A DNA stretch of 64,000 nucleotides from Haliotis asinina (GCF_037392515.1 NC_090288.1:54917673-54981672), one strand, 5' to 3'; numbered from the stretch's first letter, positions 53,601 to 60,689 are shown. Notes: a model not told the origin generated them from the sequence alone. A program made the numbers and translations.

Positions 53601-56600
53601 ATTGAACGTTCCCTCCTCCCAACACACGCACACACTGCAACAGCAATATCTAACATTCCCTCCTCCCAACACACGCACACACAGCAACAGAAATATCTAA
53701 CATTCCCTCCTCCCAACACACGCACACACAGCAACAGCAATATCTAACATTCCCTCCTCCAAACACACGCACACACAGCAACAGCAATATCAAACATTCC
53801 CTCCTCCCAACACACGCACACACAGCAACAGAAATATCTAACATTCCCTACTCCAAACACACGCACACACAGCAACAGCAATATCTAACATTCACTCCTC
53901 CAAACACACGCACACACAGCAACAGCAATATCTAACATTCCCTCCTCCCAACACACGCACACACAGCAACAGCAATATCTAACATTCACTCCTCCAAACA
54001 CACGCACACACAGCAACAGCAATATCTAACATTCCCTCCTCCAAACACACGCACACACAGCAACAGCAATATCTAACATTCCCTCCTCCAAACACACGCA
54101 CACACAGCAACAGCAATATCTAACATTCCCTCCTCCAAACACACGCACACACAGCAACAGCAATATCTAACATTCCCTCCTCCCAACACACGAACACACA
54201 GCAACAGCGATATCTAACATTCCCTCCTCCAAACACACGCACACACAGCAACAGCAATATTAAACATCTCCGATGACACAAGAGAACGATCTCACATCAG
54301 TATCGACTCTGTTGCAGCAATGGTCTGATGTTATCATTTTATTGCATGCGACACAGTACCTTTGTCAACACAGCTGTTTTGAATCAATCGGCATAACGTT
54401 CTTGAACACAAATGCATTCACATCAATTTATGTAAATAACCCTGATATTGATGAATAGTCGTCCTAACATTGTAGGTTCTGATATTCGTAACAATTAGAA
54501 ATTATTCAAATTGACTGTCACACTTATTAAAATTTCGATGCACTTTACACTGATACCTCAGGTGGTATTTTTTTCATAATTTGAAGTCATGTCTTTTCAA
54601 TCTTGATAAAACTGCTTCTAAGACTGCTACGGTCTAAGTTAAAAACTATCCAGCCAAAGATTTGCACATAGGGCCATACTGATCCTTTATCTTACAGAGG
54701 GTTTAACACTCACAGATTCAGTTATACTGTAATGTACTCACCCAGTAGGTACAGCCTAGGGCAAAAGTCACTGATATCTTAAGTGATGCACCAATGGTTG
54801 TAGCAGAAAATATCCCAAGAACACTATTTGATTTTCTACAAGGATCCACTCGAACGCATCTACGATATCAAACTGATAATAATAAACTACTGCATTTTCA
54901 ATATTGACATTGTGTTCTGTTATTATTGAGAATTGTGTGCCAAAATCTGGAGTATGACCTTGATAGCTCGAATGACACTAGGGAAAGAGTGAGTTTATTT
55001 TTACGCCGCACCCAGCAATATTCAAGTTATGTGACGGCGATCTGTACATAATGGAGTCTAGACAAGACGACCCAATGATCTACGTCACGGGCACCGCGAC
55101 TGGGAACCGATGACATGTGTTAACCAAGCGAGTCTGACCCCACTAGAAAATGAGTCACTGTTTTGCCATAATTGTTTCTATGAATAAACTACAGTTTTCT
55201 TTGTCTTGTGTTTAGATTTGATATTGGATTAATCCTTGGATCAAATAATGTTCTCTTTCAGTTTCTATGTTGTGGTTAATGTCTGCATATTGAAACCATG
55301 AAAACTATGGGGTGATTCGACTTGTATGCATTTGTGATTGTCTACAAACACAAACCATAATTCAGTTATGTCGTCCCTGCAGTCAGGCACTACATATGCA
55401 AATGCCAACAGGTGTGATTTTAATATGTGATAAACAGTTGGATTAGTGTTACAGTTTGATTGAGTCGTTTTGTACGTTGCGGCAGCTGTTTTAAACGACT
55501 CTTTGATCAAACGTTTCGCTTGAATAATTCATTTATTACATATTACGGTATATAATCACACGTGAGTCCACACGAACCATAGATATTGGACCCTGTGATT
55601 CTTATCTAGCAATTTCTACTATAAACTGATGTTAGGTTAAGCTGCTTGATTGCTAAAGCTTGCGTGTTAACATCAGGCTAAACTCACCATGAACTCTAGA
55701 AATATAATCAATGTGTGAGCATAACAGATGTGATCATGAAGCCACAGGTATGTACACAAACACAAATTAATGTGAGCGCGCGTGCGTGACCGCGTGTATG
55801 TGTACATGTGTGCTTTGCTTCAAACCGCACACAGCAACATTAAAGCTATATGAACTGTAAACAGCAACATTACAGCTATATGGACAACACTCGGCAACAT
55901 TACGTCTATATGGACAACACTCAGAAACATTACAACTATATAAATTGCACCCACCAACATTACAGCTACATGAATCGTACTCAGCAACAGTACATCTATG
56001 TGACGCGGCCTGTATGTGACCAAGTGTGGACCAGACAATCAGCTGATTCACATTGTCAACTATCAGCACTGAAGGAGTAAAATGACTGGCTATAGACTAC
56101 GTTATCGAGCCAGAAAACCCGACCTTTTACATTGTGTCTATATAACGGCCAGCATATGTTGCTGACAAACAAGTTTAATATTTACGAGCACAAAAACGTT
56201 GAAACATGTTCAACACTAGTCATTTTCATTTCCATACATTCCAGAAATGTTATGAAGCAAGATAAAATCTTATCCAATCCACAATATGCCTGTTATACTG
56301 TTGCTCTAAATCATCAGTAGCAAAGTGTAAACATTACAGATAATTTTATATTGAGCAGCAGGTGCTACCTCTTTTGTCTGATGCAACAAGGTGACAATAT
56401 ATTAGGTTTCATGTCTCCTTACGTCTATAGCCATGCCAACAAACAGTGAAAACAAGATCACTGTGTGTTCCTACAGATGGCCGTGAGGTGGCTGAGTGAG
56501 TGAGCTTTACGCTGCACTCAGCCATATTCCAGCTGTATGGCGGCGGTCTGTAAATGATGTCTGGACCAGACAATCCAGTGAGTAACATTTTGAGCATCAG

Positions 56601-58878
56601 TGTATGCCACTCGTATATGATGACGTGTCAACCAAGTTAACAAGCCTGACCACCTGATCCCGGCGACTGCCATACACACTGTACGAAAACATTTGCTGTA
56701 GCACACCAAACGCAAGCTCCAAAACACAATTGTGATGCCCCCATTAAAAACGTCACCGTCAAATAATCATTTCTTCCTTGTTTCAGTGTTACGAGTGTGT
56801 ATTTTCTGTATATTTTGTTGTTAATTAAGTAATAATTATTATTGGGTCACAATGTTTAGCGTTTTGAATAATAAATATGGTAGTTCGGATTTCGTATGAT
56901 AGATGATCCGCATTTTTAGGATTCTGGTTTTCCGGGAATTATCTGCCCTTGACTTCCTGTTTGTGTACTTACGGGAGACATTGTTTCGAGGGCATTCTAC
57001 AGTGTTGGCGATGGCTCGAACTTTCGGGAAATTACTGAGTATATATATAAATGGTAGCTGCCGTGTTGTGAACGACACAGATTCACAGACTCCCATTCAT
57101 ATTTACTGGAGGATGTACATCATCGCCAACAATCCGTCAACGCCTGAATCTACATTAGCCGCCGTCAGACCGCTCGCTGTGTTTACATTCTATATCGCTG
57201 TTTCTCCCTCGTACTGAGACTTTGGTGAGTTTGCTATATTATATTTTGTGACCCATTGTCTTAGATTTTGTCGCATTTGTATTGTATTTGAAATCTGTAT
57301 TGTGAAATTGACTTTGTATAACTTGCTCTCTTTGCCCAATTAATACAGAAGTTGAACGTTTACGACTTGTCTTTGTTCTGTTTTGCAGGGGATGTCTTAC
57401 ATAGTTTGTCACGGTTAATTCTTAACCGTAACATCAGATCTATCGAATATCAAACATAAGATTACACTTCTCTGCCTGCAAATTTAGCTGAGACAAAGAG
57501 TTCCATGCTAAATAATAGATCCATTTAGAATTATCTGAGCACGTCAAATATGTGTTTAATCATATGAGTTCAGGAGCACATGACGAAAGTTGCTTAACAT
57601 TTTTCCAGGTGTCTTTCTCGCTTCGTTTGCCTACAAGCCACCTGTCACATACGACTGACCACAAGCCACCTGACGCTGTTTCACTACAAGCAACCTGTCC
57701 CTATGTTTGACTATAAGCCACCTGTCCGTGTTTCACTACACCTCTCGCTATGTTTGACTACAAGCCACTTACCTGCAGCCCTCCCAGTATGTAGAATGCT
57801 ATAGGAACGTGGCTCATGTTCCGGTAACGGAAGACCTTCCGCGGCTGAGGGGGGATTTCGACGGAGACATTTTCCTTCCTCTCGACAGAGGTGTGGGGTT
57901 CGACGGTGTAACCGTCCACGAAGGGGGTGCAGTCCATGTTGAGGAGGAACGCTGAGGCTATCATTGGACTGACGAACGCCCCAAGACCGTAACAGCAGTG
58001 CATCGCCTGTAGACATGAACACGGAAACAGTGAGTGAGTGAGTGAGTGAAGTACGCAGTACTCTATCAATATCACGACAGGAGATACCAGAAATGGCCCT
58101 CACACAAACGACCCCCGGTAACAAAAGGGAAATCCTATGACTGAACATGATTTTTGAACGCCAATGTCTGTTATATCAAAACGTGTCAGTGAGTGAGTAC
58201 AGTTTTACGTTACTTTTAGCAATATTCCACCAATATTACGGCGGGGACACCAGGGATGTTCTTTACACATTGTACCCATGTGGGGAATCGAACCCAGATC
58301 TCCGGCGTGATGAGGAAACGCTTTAACCACAATTCTACCCCACCGCCATCAAGGCGTGTCAGCATGACGTGGGATGAAAGCCCGAAGTAATGCTGTCGTG
58401 CTTTGGTCACCCTTCACTTTGGTATGAGGCCAGGCGCCGACTAACCTTCACATAAAACCACTTCGAATCAAGGATTCGCTGCACAGAGAACTGCGAAAAT
58501 GCAGGGCCACCCATAACACCTTAACTACAGTCATATGAAAATATTCGGAAAATATATATCTTAATATATTTTGAGAAGTACGGATAGCAGCTCCCTTGAC
58601 CTAGCTGTATTTTGTACTTATGCACCATCCGCATAGATACTGCTCTCAAGGTCATGACATCATCTCTTAGGCGACAGCTCACCTGTAGAAACGGACCGAC
58701 GTTCTTGCCGAAGAGGGTGATCATGCGCAAGTTGGCGATGGTGTCGATGCAGCCCATACACCAGCCCATGATCATCAGCACCACGATGAGGCCGCCGAGG
58801 GTGTCACAGGCGGGGATGAGGACCATGGAGAATGAGACGCCGGCGGCCCCAACGAGAAGGAGGATATTATTCTGGACC
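35497..58878 (-). CDS. MFSD4A/MFSD4B (NaGLT1)-like major facilitator transporter, 3' ten coding exons
   Basis: Multi-exon minus-strand gene; exons in coding order are 58878-58683, 58006-57773, 43051-42955, 40875-40766, 39679-39584, 38703-38623, 37520-37373, 36731-36661, 36220-36103 and 35687-35497. All junctions are AG/GT and phases agree, giving 446 residues to TAG with no internal stop. Family evidence: GWCMGCIDTIANL in membrane segment 4, GLGAFVSPMIAS in segment 5, ANYIYTYA, FGRLISVPAAAKFTPG, GLFVSSMSPSALSLTEQ and GEALCPIIVGN, in the order seen in MFSD4/NaGLT1 proteins. About ten membrane helices are visible (segments 3-12), then a polar cytosolic tail ending PYES. Members are plasma-membrane transporters; vertebrate NaGLT1 moves glucose with sodium, but the substrate here is unknown. 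The N-terminus (about 80-90 residues) is not in the window. Molluscs may have several paralogues, so no symbol is assigned. Confidence 0.87.
36001..36120 (+). repeat. 40-bp tandem repeat (3 copies) copying a splice donor
   Basis: Copies at 36001-36040, 36041-36080 and 36081-36120: gtacagggcatctagaactc then accttgatayttggcttaca, nearly identical apart from the last few bases of copy 3, which is exon sequence. The third copy contains the real 5' splice site of the exon 36103-36220. The first two carry the same CAAG/gtgagt sequence 40 and 80 bp further into the intron. Confidence 0.92.
36103..36220 (-). CDS. MFSD4-like gene exon (TM12)
   Basis: 118 bp, phase 0 in, one base out. Acceptor tttaccttcag, donor TATCAAG/gtgagt. 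Encodes LVVSLGATSFLAFCFTIVLV and TLVLYWALYMAGKQMAKYQ, the last helix and start of the cytosolic tail. Its donor lies in the last of three 40-bp tandem copies (36001-36120), so two decoy donors follow downstream. Confidence 0.88.
36381..36474 (-). mobile_element. SINE-B fragment in intron
   Basis: tRNA-like part only, minus-strand sense: acattgtacccagactggg, aatcgaacctgggtcttcgg, cgctttaaccattaggctac, ccaccgccc. The body is missing. Confidence 0.75.
36661..36731 (-). CDS. MFSD4-like gene exon (TM11)
   Basis: 71 bp. Acceptor cgtcttgcag, donor GGGAAT/gtgagt. Two bases complete a Ser codon, then SITTCLVVMAALGEALCPII and VGN, ending in phase 0. Ser-Ile-Thr followed by GEALCP-x-x-VG is family typical. 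Confidence 0.9.
36937..37195 (+). mobile_element. SINE-A copy in intron
   Basis: Starts with a TTTG tetranucleotide run (36940-36965), then cggctatatcccagctacg, agtccagtgagcaacacag, gagcatcgatctacgcaact, gcctgaccacccgatcctgt and gttgctgaagatca. Confidence 0.8.
37373..37520 (-). CDS. MFSD4-like gene exon (TM9-TM10)
   Basis: 148 bp, phase 0 in, one base out. Acceptor cctgttccag, donor ATGAATT/gttagt. Encodes VGCSLALVFTLIF, then VTIYIGTCFVGLFVSSMSPS and ALSLTEQFIDMN. The FVSSMSPSALSLTEQ stretch is one of the most recognisable parts of the family. Confidence 0.92.
37521..38622 (-). other. Intron, nothing recognised
   Basis: Intron between 38623 and 37520. No repeat family, exon or regulatory site recognised. 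Confidence 0.5.
38623..38703 (-). CDS. MFSD4-like gene exon (TM8-TM9)
   Basis: 81 bp, 27 codons, phase 0 both ends. Acceptor tattttgcag, donor AGTATT/gtaagt. Encodes GMFAFGRLISVPAAAKFTPG then FMLLCSI. The Gly-Arg followed by a small-residue helix and a conserved Pro-Gly/Thr turn is typical of the family. Confidence 0.9.
38704..39583 (-). other. Intron, nothing recognised
   Basis: AT-rich intron between 39584 and 38703. No repeat family recognised. Confidence 0.5.
39584..39679 (-). CDS. MFSD4-like gene exon (loop 7-8 and start of TM8)
   Basis: 96 bp, 32 codons, phase 0 both ends. Acceptor ccctcttcag, donor TTCTGG/gtgagt. Encodes STYANYIYTYAHEASV, matching the conserved Gly/Asn-Tyr-Ile-Tyr-Thr-Tyr-Ala stretch of NaGLT1-like proteins, then AILDACFW entering segment 8. 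Confidence 0.9.
39731..39970 (+). mobile_element. SINE-A copy in intron (well preserved)
   Basis: The best-preserved copy in the window: gtgagtgagtttagttttaa, gccgcactgagcaatattcc, agctatatggaggcggtctg, gggaaccgatgacatgtgtc, cgcctcttacgacaagcatg and cttcacgggtc. It starts about 50 bp upstream of the acceptor of exon 39584-39679 in gene orientation. Confidence 0.85.
39971..40765 (-). other. Intron with short SINE trace and 30-bp duplication
   Basis: 40190-40215 (caccacactcagcaatgttc) is a SINE-A trace. 40230-40285 holds a roughly 31-bp direct duplication of cgtaaaatgttcgcct. Otherwise nothing recognised. Confidence 0.5.
40766..40875 (-). CDS. MFSD4-like gene exon (TM7)
   Basis: 110 bp. Acceptor attgcag, donor CTGCAG/gtgagt. 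Two bases complete a Gly codon, then VGGLGWIRKCCATSPRD and the hydrophobic VFLITLLAAISVFLFDGLQ. The acceptor lies at the edge of a tandem repeat (40871-41412) whose units each carry a copy of the acceptor sequence. Confidence 0.87.
40871..41412. repeat. 65-67 bp tandem repeat with 178-bp higher-order unit, copying a splice acceptor
   Basis: cctgcaatacaagg or its variant recurs at 40875, 40941, 41006, 41073, 41184, 41251 and 41362. The last five spacings alternate 67 and 111, so a 178-bp unit is duplicated. Each main copy holds the reverse complement of the acceptor of exon 40766-40875 (cttgtattgcag/gtgt). The array starts at the exon's 5' edge and extends into the intron. The open frames across it are by-products. 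Confidence 0.9.
41413..42349 (-). other. Intron, nothing recognised
   Basis: No exon or repeat family recognised. 41990-42075 contains short inverted pieces (ccagtccctggaat) only. Confidence 0.5.
42350..42556 (-). mobile_element. SINE-A copy (minus orientation) in intron
   Basis: Reverse-complement order: cgagatcgggtggtcaggtt, gacttggttgacacatgtca, gcgtagatcggtgctcatgc, gactgccgccac and ggaatattgctgagtgcggt. Confidence 0.8.
42650..42770 (-). mobile_element. SINE-A fragment (minus orientation)
   Basis: cgtgctgatcactggattgt, ctggtccagactatttc, accgccgtcatatcgg and tgaatattgttgcgttaaac. Head half only. Confidence 0.75.
42955..43051 (-). CDS. MFSD4-like gene exon (end of TM6 and central loop)
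   Basis: 97 bp, phase 0 in, one base out. Acceptor gtggtgttgtag preceded by an ATT-rich run, donor GGGG/gtgagt. Encodes LLVALEVALVILRERM, finishing segment 6, then a charged Gly/Pro-rich loop (RGPVKNPAGPQTAGEG). The exon is short and lies 14.7 kb from the previous one, but frame and hydrophobic pattern continue across both junctions. Confidence 0.75.
43062..43097. repeat. ATT/AAT microsatellite beside a splice acceptor
   Basis: Short ATT-rich run just upstream, in gene sense, of the acceptor of exon 42955-43051. On the minus strand it reads as AAT/TAT repeats leading into gtggtgttgtag. Confidence 0.8.
43098..43815 (-). other. Intron, nothing recognised
   Basis: Part of the 14.7-kb intron, left of the Tc1-like element. 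No repeat family recognised. Confidence 0.45.
44038..44795 (-). pseudogene. Tc1-like transposase pseudogene
   Basis: Minus-strand pieces in order: a DNA-binding helix-turn-helix start (ERAIGTLQREQAQKHVARI), then GRLVTRLRQTGSTADRPK (about 44500-44575), SRQSVARRLGIHGLCENRPF (about 44320-44395), HLWE-stop-LGRRIRERQ (44190-44235), AIDALAAALRKERRRIPNQD (44100-44162) and VRACISARGDHIRD-stop (44038-44082). The central catalytic DDE part is deleted between about 44320 and 44240. A poly-A run on the coding strand (44166-44186) and several frameshifts add further damage. Confidence 0.82.
44574..44792. repeat. 73-bp triplication inside the transposase N-terminus
   Basis: tcctagccacatgctttt starts at 44574 and 44647, and its variant at 44720: three copies at a 73-bp period. 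Each copy re-encodes the same start of the DNA-binding domain. The two left copies are nearly identical and the third is older. The period is not a multiple of 3, so it also breaks the frame. Confidence 0.9.
45325..45480 (-). mobile_element. SINE-B copy (degenerate)
   Basis: gtgagtgagtgagtatgagt, ttacgtcgcttttatcaata, then a diverged tRNA-like end with acactttacaaactaggcta. Located 0.25 kb right of the Tc1-like element. Confidence 0.65.
45481..46587 (-). other. Intron, nothing recognised
   Basis: No exon or known repeat recognised. 46060-46090 contains tgtgacgtcacaatg. Confidence 0.45.
46588..46752 (+). mobile_element. SINE-B copy with visible tRNA-like promoter
   Basis: A-box-like gtagctcagcggttaaag (46600-46617) and B-box-like gggtttcattc (46642-46652), then the body ccatttctggtgctcccc and the tail ending aactcactc. 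This is the copy in which the tRNA origin is easiest to see. No anticodon stem survives. Confidence 0.75.
47130..47298 (+). mobile_element. SINE-B copy
   Basis: Diverged head (taacgcgtttgcttgtcacg, gaacccggttttgattccct), body cctatttctggagtcctcga, and tail ttaaaaccaaactcactc. Confidence 0.7.
47385..47512 (-). mobile_element. SINE-B copy (minus orientation)
   Basis: caacattccatcaatgtccg, cacatcgtacccatgtgagg, cccgaccttcggagtgaaga and ctacaaggctaccctgccg. Together with 47130-47298 it forms an inverted SINE pair about 90 bp apart. Confidence 0.7.
47513..49180 (-). other. Intron, nothing recognised
   Basis: About 1.7 kb without exon, tandem repeat or known SINE. Confidence 0.45.
49181..49470. 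repeat. G/T-rich low-complexity stretch
   Basis: The plus strand is rich in GGGTTGGG-, GGTGGG- and GGGGTG-like strings without a fixed period. Open frames on both strands are compositional. Confidence 0.7.
49471..50423 (-). other. Intron with G-rich run at 49915-49950
   Basis: No exon recognised. 49915-49950 on the plus strand has consecutive G-runs (ggggtgggtggagggtgggg) that fit a G-quadruplex pattern. The rest is unremarkable. Confidence 0.5.
50424..54265 (-). repeat. 47-bp minisatellite array, about 82 copies (3.8 kb) inside an intron
   Basis: Head-to-tail 47-bp units recognisable by ccctcctcccaacacacgca followed by cacacagcaacag and aaatattgaacgtt. Two main variants alternate: A ends aaatattgaacgtt; B has cacactgcaaaagc followed by actatctaacatt. 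The right end (53640-54265) is almost only a third variant, agcaatatctaacatt. A rare marker (caatcctctaaacacatga) occurs at 50521 and 51831, 1310 bp apart, showing a large internal duplication. The minus strand, the sense strand of the host gene, has no stop codon in the A consensus, giving Cys/Val-rich open frames up to 258 codons (52964-53740). I treat these as repeat by-products. Confidence 0.95.
54266..54979 (-). other. Intron, nothing recognised
   Basis: AT-rich, no exon or known repeat recognised. Confidence 0.45.
54980..55140 (+). mobile_element. SINE-A copy, 3' truncated
   Basis: gagtgagtttatttttacgc, cgcacccagcaatattcaag, gactgggaaccgatgacatg and ttaaccaagcgagtctgacc. It stops there. 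Confidence 0.75.
55141..55814 (-). other. Intron, nothing recognised
   Basis: No exon or repeat recognised. Confidence 0.45.
55815..56045 (+). mobile_element. SINE-A copy with internal tandem amplification
   Basis: The head motif of SINE-A (cagcaatattccagctatat) is repeated six times here as cagcaacattacagctatat with variants, at about 33-bp spacing from 55831 to 56000. The normal next part of the SINE follows (cggcctgtatgtg, gtggaccagacaatc). The tandem array is thus inside one SINE copy. Confidence 0.8.
56046..56489 (-). other. Intron, nothing recognised
   Basis: No exon or repeat recognised. Confidence 0.45.
56490..56670 (+). mobile_element. SINE-A copy
   Basis: gctgagtgagtgagctttac, gctgcactcagccatattcc, agctgtatggcggcggtctg, ctggaccagacaatccagtg and gcctgaccacctgatcccgg. 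Confidence 0.8.
56714..56786 (+). repeat. Short dispersed repeat fragment, also at 63547-63605
   Basis: tccaaaacacaattgtgatg and gtcaccgtcaaataatca correspond to tccaaaacacaactgtgatg and cgcccagtcaaatatcac at 63547-63605. The solo LTR begins directly at its right end. Confidence 0.55.
56787..57433 (+). mobile_element. Solo LTR with target-site duplication TCAG
   Basis: 647 bp that begins TGTTACG and ends CGTAACA, the perfect inverted TG...CA ends of an LTR. TCAG is present immediately outside both ends (56783-56786 and 57434-57437). Inside is a TATA-like box, gtatatatataaatgg (57040-57055), about 250 bp from the left end, followed by a non-coding stretch, fitting a U3-R-U5 plan in plus orientation. 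No second LTR or gag/pol reading frame is nearby, so this is a solo LTR left by recombination. The superfamily is not determined (4-bp duplication and TATA would fit Gypsy-like). The 104-codon frame at 56903-57217 lies within it and is not taken as a gene. Confidence 0.78.
57631..57772. repeat. Imperfect 26-29 bp repeat abutting a splice donor
   Basis: ctacaagccacctgtc and variants occur at about 57631, 57660, 57686, 57711 and 57759, with tatgtttga or gtgtttca between them. In gene sense each unit reads gacaggtggcttgtag, close to the real donor flank CAG/gtaagtggcttgtagtc of exon 57773-58006, where the last unit ends. Confidence 0.8.
57773..58006 (-). CDS. MFSD4-like gene exon (TM5, large loop, start of TM6)
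   Basis: 234 bp, exactly 78 codons, phase 0 at both ends. Acceptor catgtctacag, donor CTGCAG/gtaagt. Begins AMHCCYGLGAFVSPMIASAF (segment 5), continues into a polar loop with two sequons (NVS, NMS) and ends AFYILGGLQ, the start of segment 6. The donor is followed by a minisatellite (57631-57772) whose units resemble the donor flank. Confidence 0.88.
58028..58125 (-). mobile_element. SINE-B fragment in intron
   Basis: cagtgagtgagtgagtgagt, tctatcaatatcacgacagg and gataccagaaatggccctca. Body only; the tRNA-like end is lost. Confidence 0.65.
58186..58350 (-). mobile_element. SINE-B copy (well preserved)
   Basis: gtcagtgagtgagtacagtt, ttagcaatattccaccaata, cacattgtacccatgtgggg, aatcgaacccagatctccgg, cgctttaaccacaattctac, ccaccgcc. 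The minus strand carries the tRNA-like head. Confidence 0.85.
58683..58878 (-). CDS. MFSD4-like gene, most upstream exon in window (TM3-TM4)
   Basis: 196 bp. Acceptor tttatttccag just above 58878; donor CAG/gtgagc below 58683. It starts with one base completing a codon, then VQNNILLLVGAAGVSFSMV and further to VGPFLQ, ending in phase 0. It encodes two hydrophobic segments, the second with GWCMGCIDTIANLRM, the family-typical glycine-rich Asp-Thr-x-x-Asn stretch. The preceding exons should lie at higher coordinates; none was found before 64000. Confidence 0.88.
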
Positions 58879-58881
58879 CTG

Positions 58882-59300
58882 GAAATAAACAGGCACAATA
58901 AATATACATTGGTCTGAGAGTAATCAGGTACCGACAATATACGTAGATCTGGGAGTAAACAAACCCTGCAAATAATAGACATTATTAATCTGAGAGTAGA
59001 CAGACACAATAAAGAAAAGTATATCTGGGAGTAAACAGACACTATAAATACACGTAGGTCTGGAAGTATACAAGCACTATAAACACAAGTAGACTTTGGT
59101 CTAAGAGTAAACAGGCCCAATGTATAAACGTAGGTCTAAGAGCAAACAGACCCAAAAACACGTGGGTCTGGAACTGAACGTGTACTATAAATATACATAG
59201 GTTTGGGGGTTAATAATAGTTAGTGTGTAAGGTTAGTGAAGTATACGTAGGTTTGGGGGTTAATGATAGTTAATGTGTAGGGTTAGACAGTGAAACATAC
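58882..59300. repeat. Imperfect 37-42 bp repeat starting at a splice acceptor
   Basis: Units of gagtaaacagacacaataaa followed by tacacgtaggtctg, about ten copies of decreasing quality. The first unit (58883-58922) includes the polypyrimidine tract of the acceptor of exon 58683-58878 (gene sense: tgcctgtttatttccag). The right end (59190-59300) passes into a 55-60 bp duplication of ggtttgggggttaat. Confidence 0.82.
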
Positions 59301-60689
59301 GTAAGTAATATATTTCATGTATATCCCCACATGTCTGTGTGTCCGTGCGTGTGCGTGTGCGTGGAGATGATTCTTTTTACCAAGATTCATCTCTGTTTTA
59401 CAGCGCTCCCCAACTACGTTTTTGATGAGAAATTGTACATTTTAACAAGGACGGACGTTGTCCGTCGTTCACCAGGCAGGCAAACAATAAGTACCATCTT
59501 TAAGCACCTGTATCACACAGCCGGGGAGAGAAACACCATACTTCCCTTCTCTGGGCTGGAGCACTACTAACTCATACACGAAAGAAATCTCTCGGTGAAT
59601 AGGGTCCCAGTAAATGAAGATACAAGGCATTAGGTAATTGAGAATAACTGCTCCCAGCTGACAAGTTCCTAATACTGATACGTTTCAACCCAAAGAGCTT
59701 TGATACATTAACTGAGATCAGTCTTATAAGTGGGCCTTGATTCGAAATGAAATTGAAATTAAGATACTCTCTTTGAAACAGAAAAACTTAAATATAAATA
59801 AAAATGTTATCTTAATTTGTACATTCCATCTTTCAACTGCAAAATTCCCGTAATAGGTATAAGATTTCATGAATGGGGTTCTTATTGATCACAACGATAC
59901 TTCACACAATCGGAGATAATTACTTTCAGCTCAAGTTCTCTCTTCAAAGGGGAGGCGGTGATGGATTCTCTTTTGGGAAAGATCAAAGGATTCAAAACGG
60001 CTTTATTCTTGCTTATGTGACCCTTCATATTCTACTTCTGATTTATGTGACGGGAAAACACATGCTTCCTAAAACACACCCAATGGTCAATATAGGTGAA
60101 AAACAAATTAGTTTGATAAAAATATATCCTTGCGTTGTCATTTCGCGATGTGACCTTTACTAGCATTGTGAACTTCGATCTTATGTTTACATACGATATC
60201 ATGCACCAACTCTGCCAGTCTGGTCATTCCATCCAGTTAGTAGGCTCTACAGATAGGTAGGGGGATTGATTCTGCCAGATTCGAACCAGTCATTATGTCG
60301 ACTACTTTACGAGAAGACATGAGTCCTTTTTCTGACTAAATGCTGTTTTGAATCCAATTATTGTGGATTCTAAAGATTACAATATGGTAACAGTTAAAAT
60401 AACTAGTTCAGTTATTCTAGTTGAGTATGAGAGGCACATCCCAATGATATAATACATTGTATGCTAAGTCTGTACTTATGCAGCGATATATTGATGATGT
60501 ATTGCTGTTACCATGGATAATCTACAATAGTGTCTATATAGGCTCCCTGCTGTTATTAACAGATCTACCTATATATCCTACCTAGCAATACACTCCAGTG
60601 ATCTCTTCCTGTGATACACACGAGTGCTGCACTGTAGTGATATATACATATTTCAGTAATAGATTCTTCTGAGATACTGTAGTGATATT
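59301..60689. other. Probable upstream intron, nothing recognised
   Basis: No exon with transporter homology and no known repeat recognised. A GTGCGTGT-rich run lies at 59335-59365. Confidence 0.45.

Noticed and set aside
50528..53844. Cys-rich minus-strand frames (up to 258 codons) as a secreted protein gene
   Set aside because: They are translations of the 47-bp minisatellite inside an intron. The Cys/Val pattern follows the 47-bp period and overlapping frames are equally open.
56903..57217. 104-codon plus-strand gene
   Set aside because: It lies entirely within the solo LTR, spans its TATA box and resembles no protein family.
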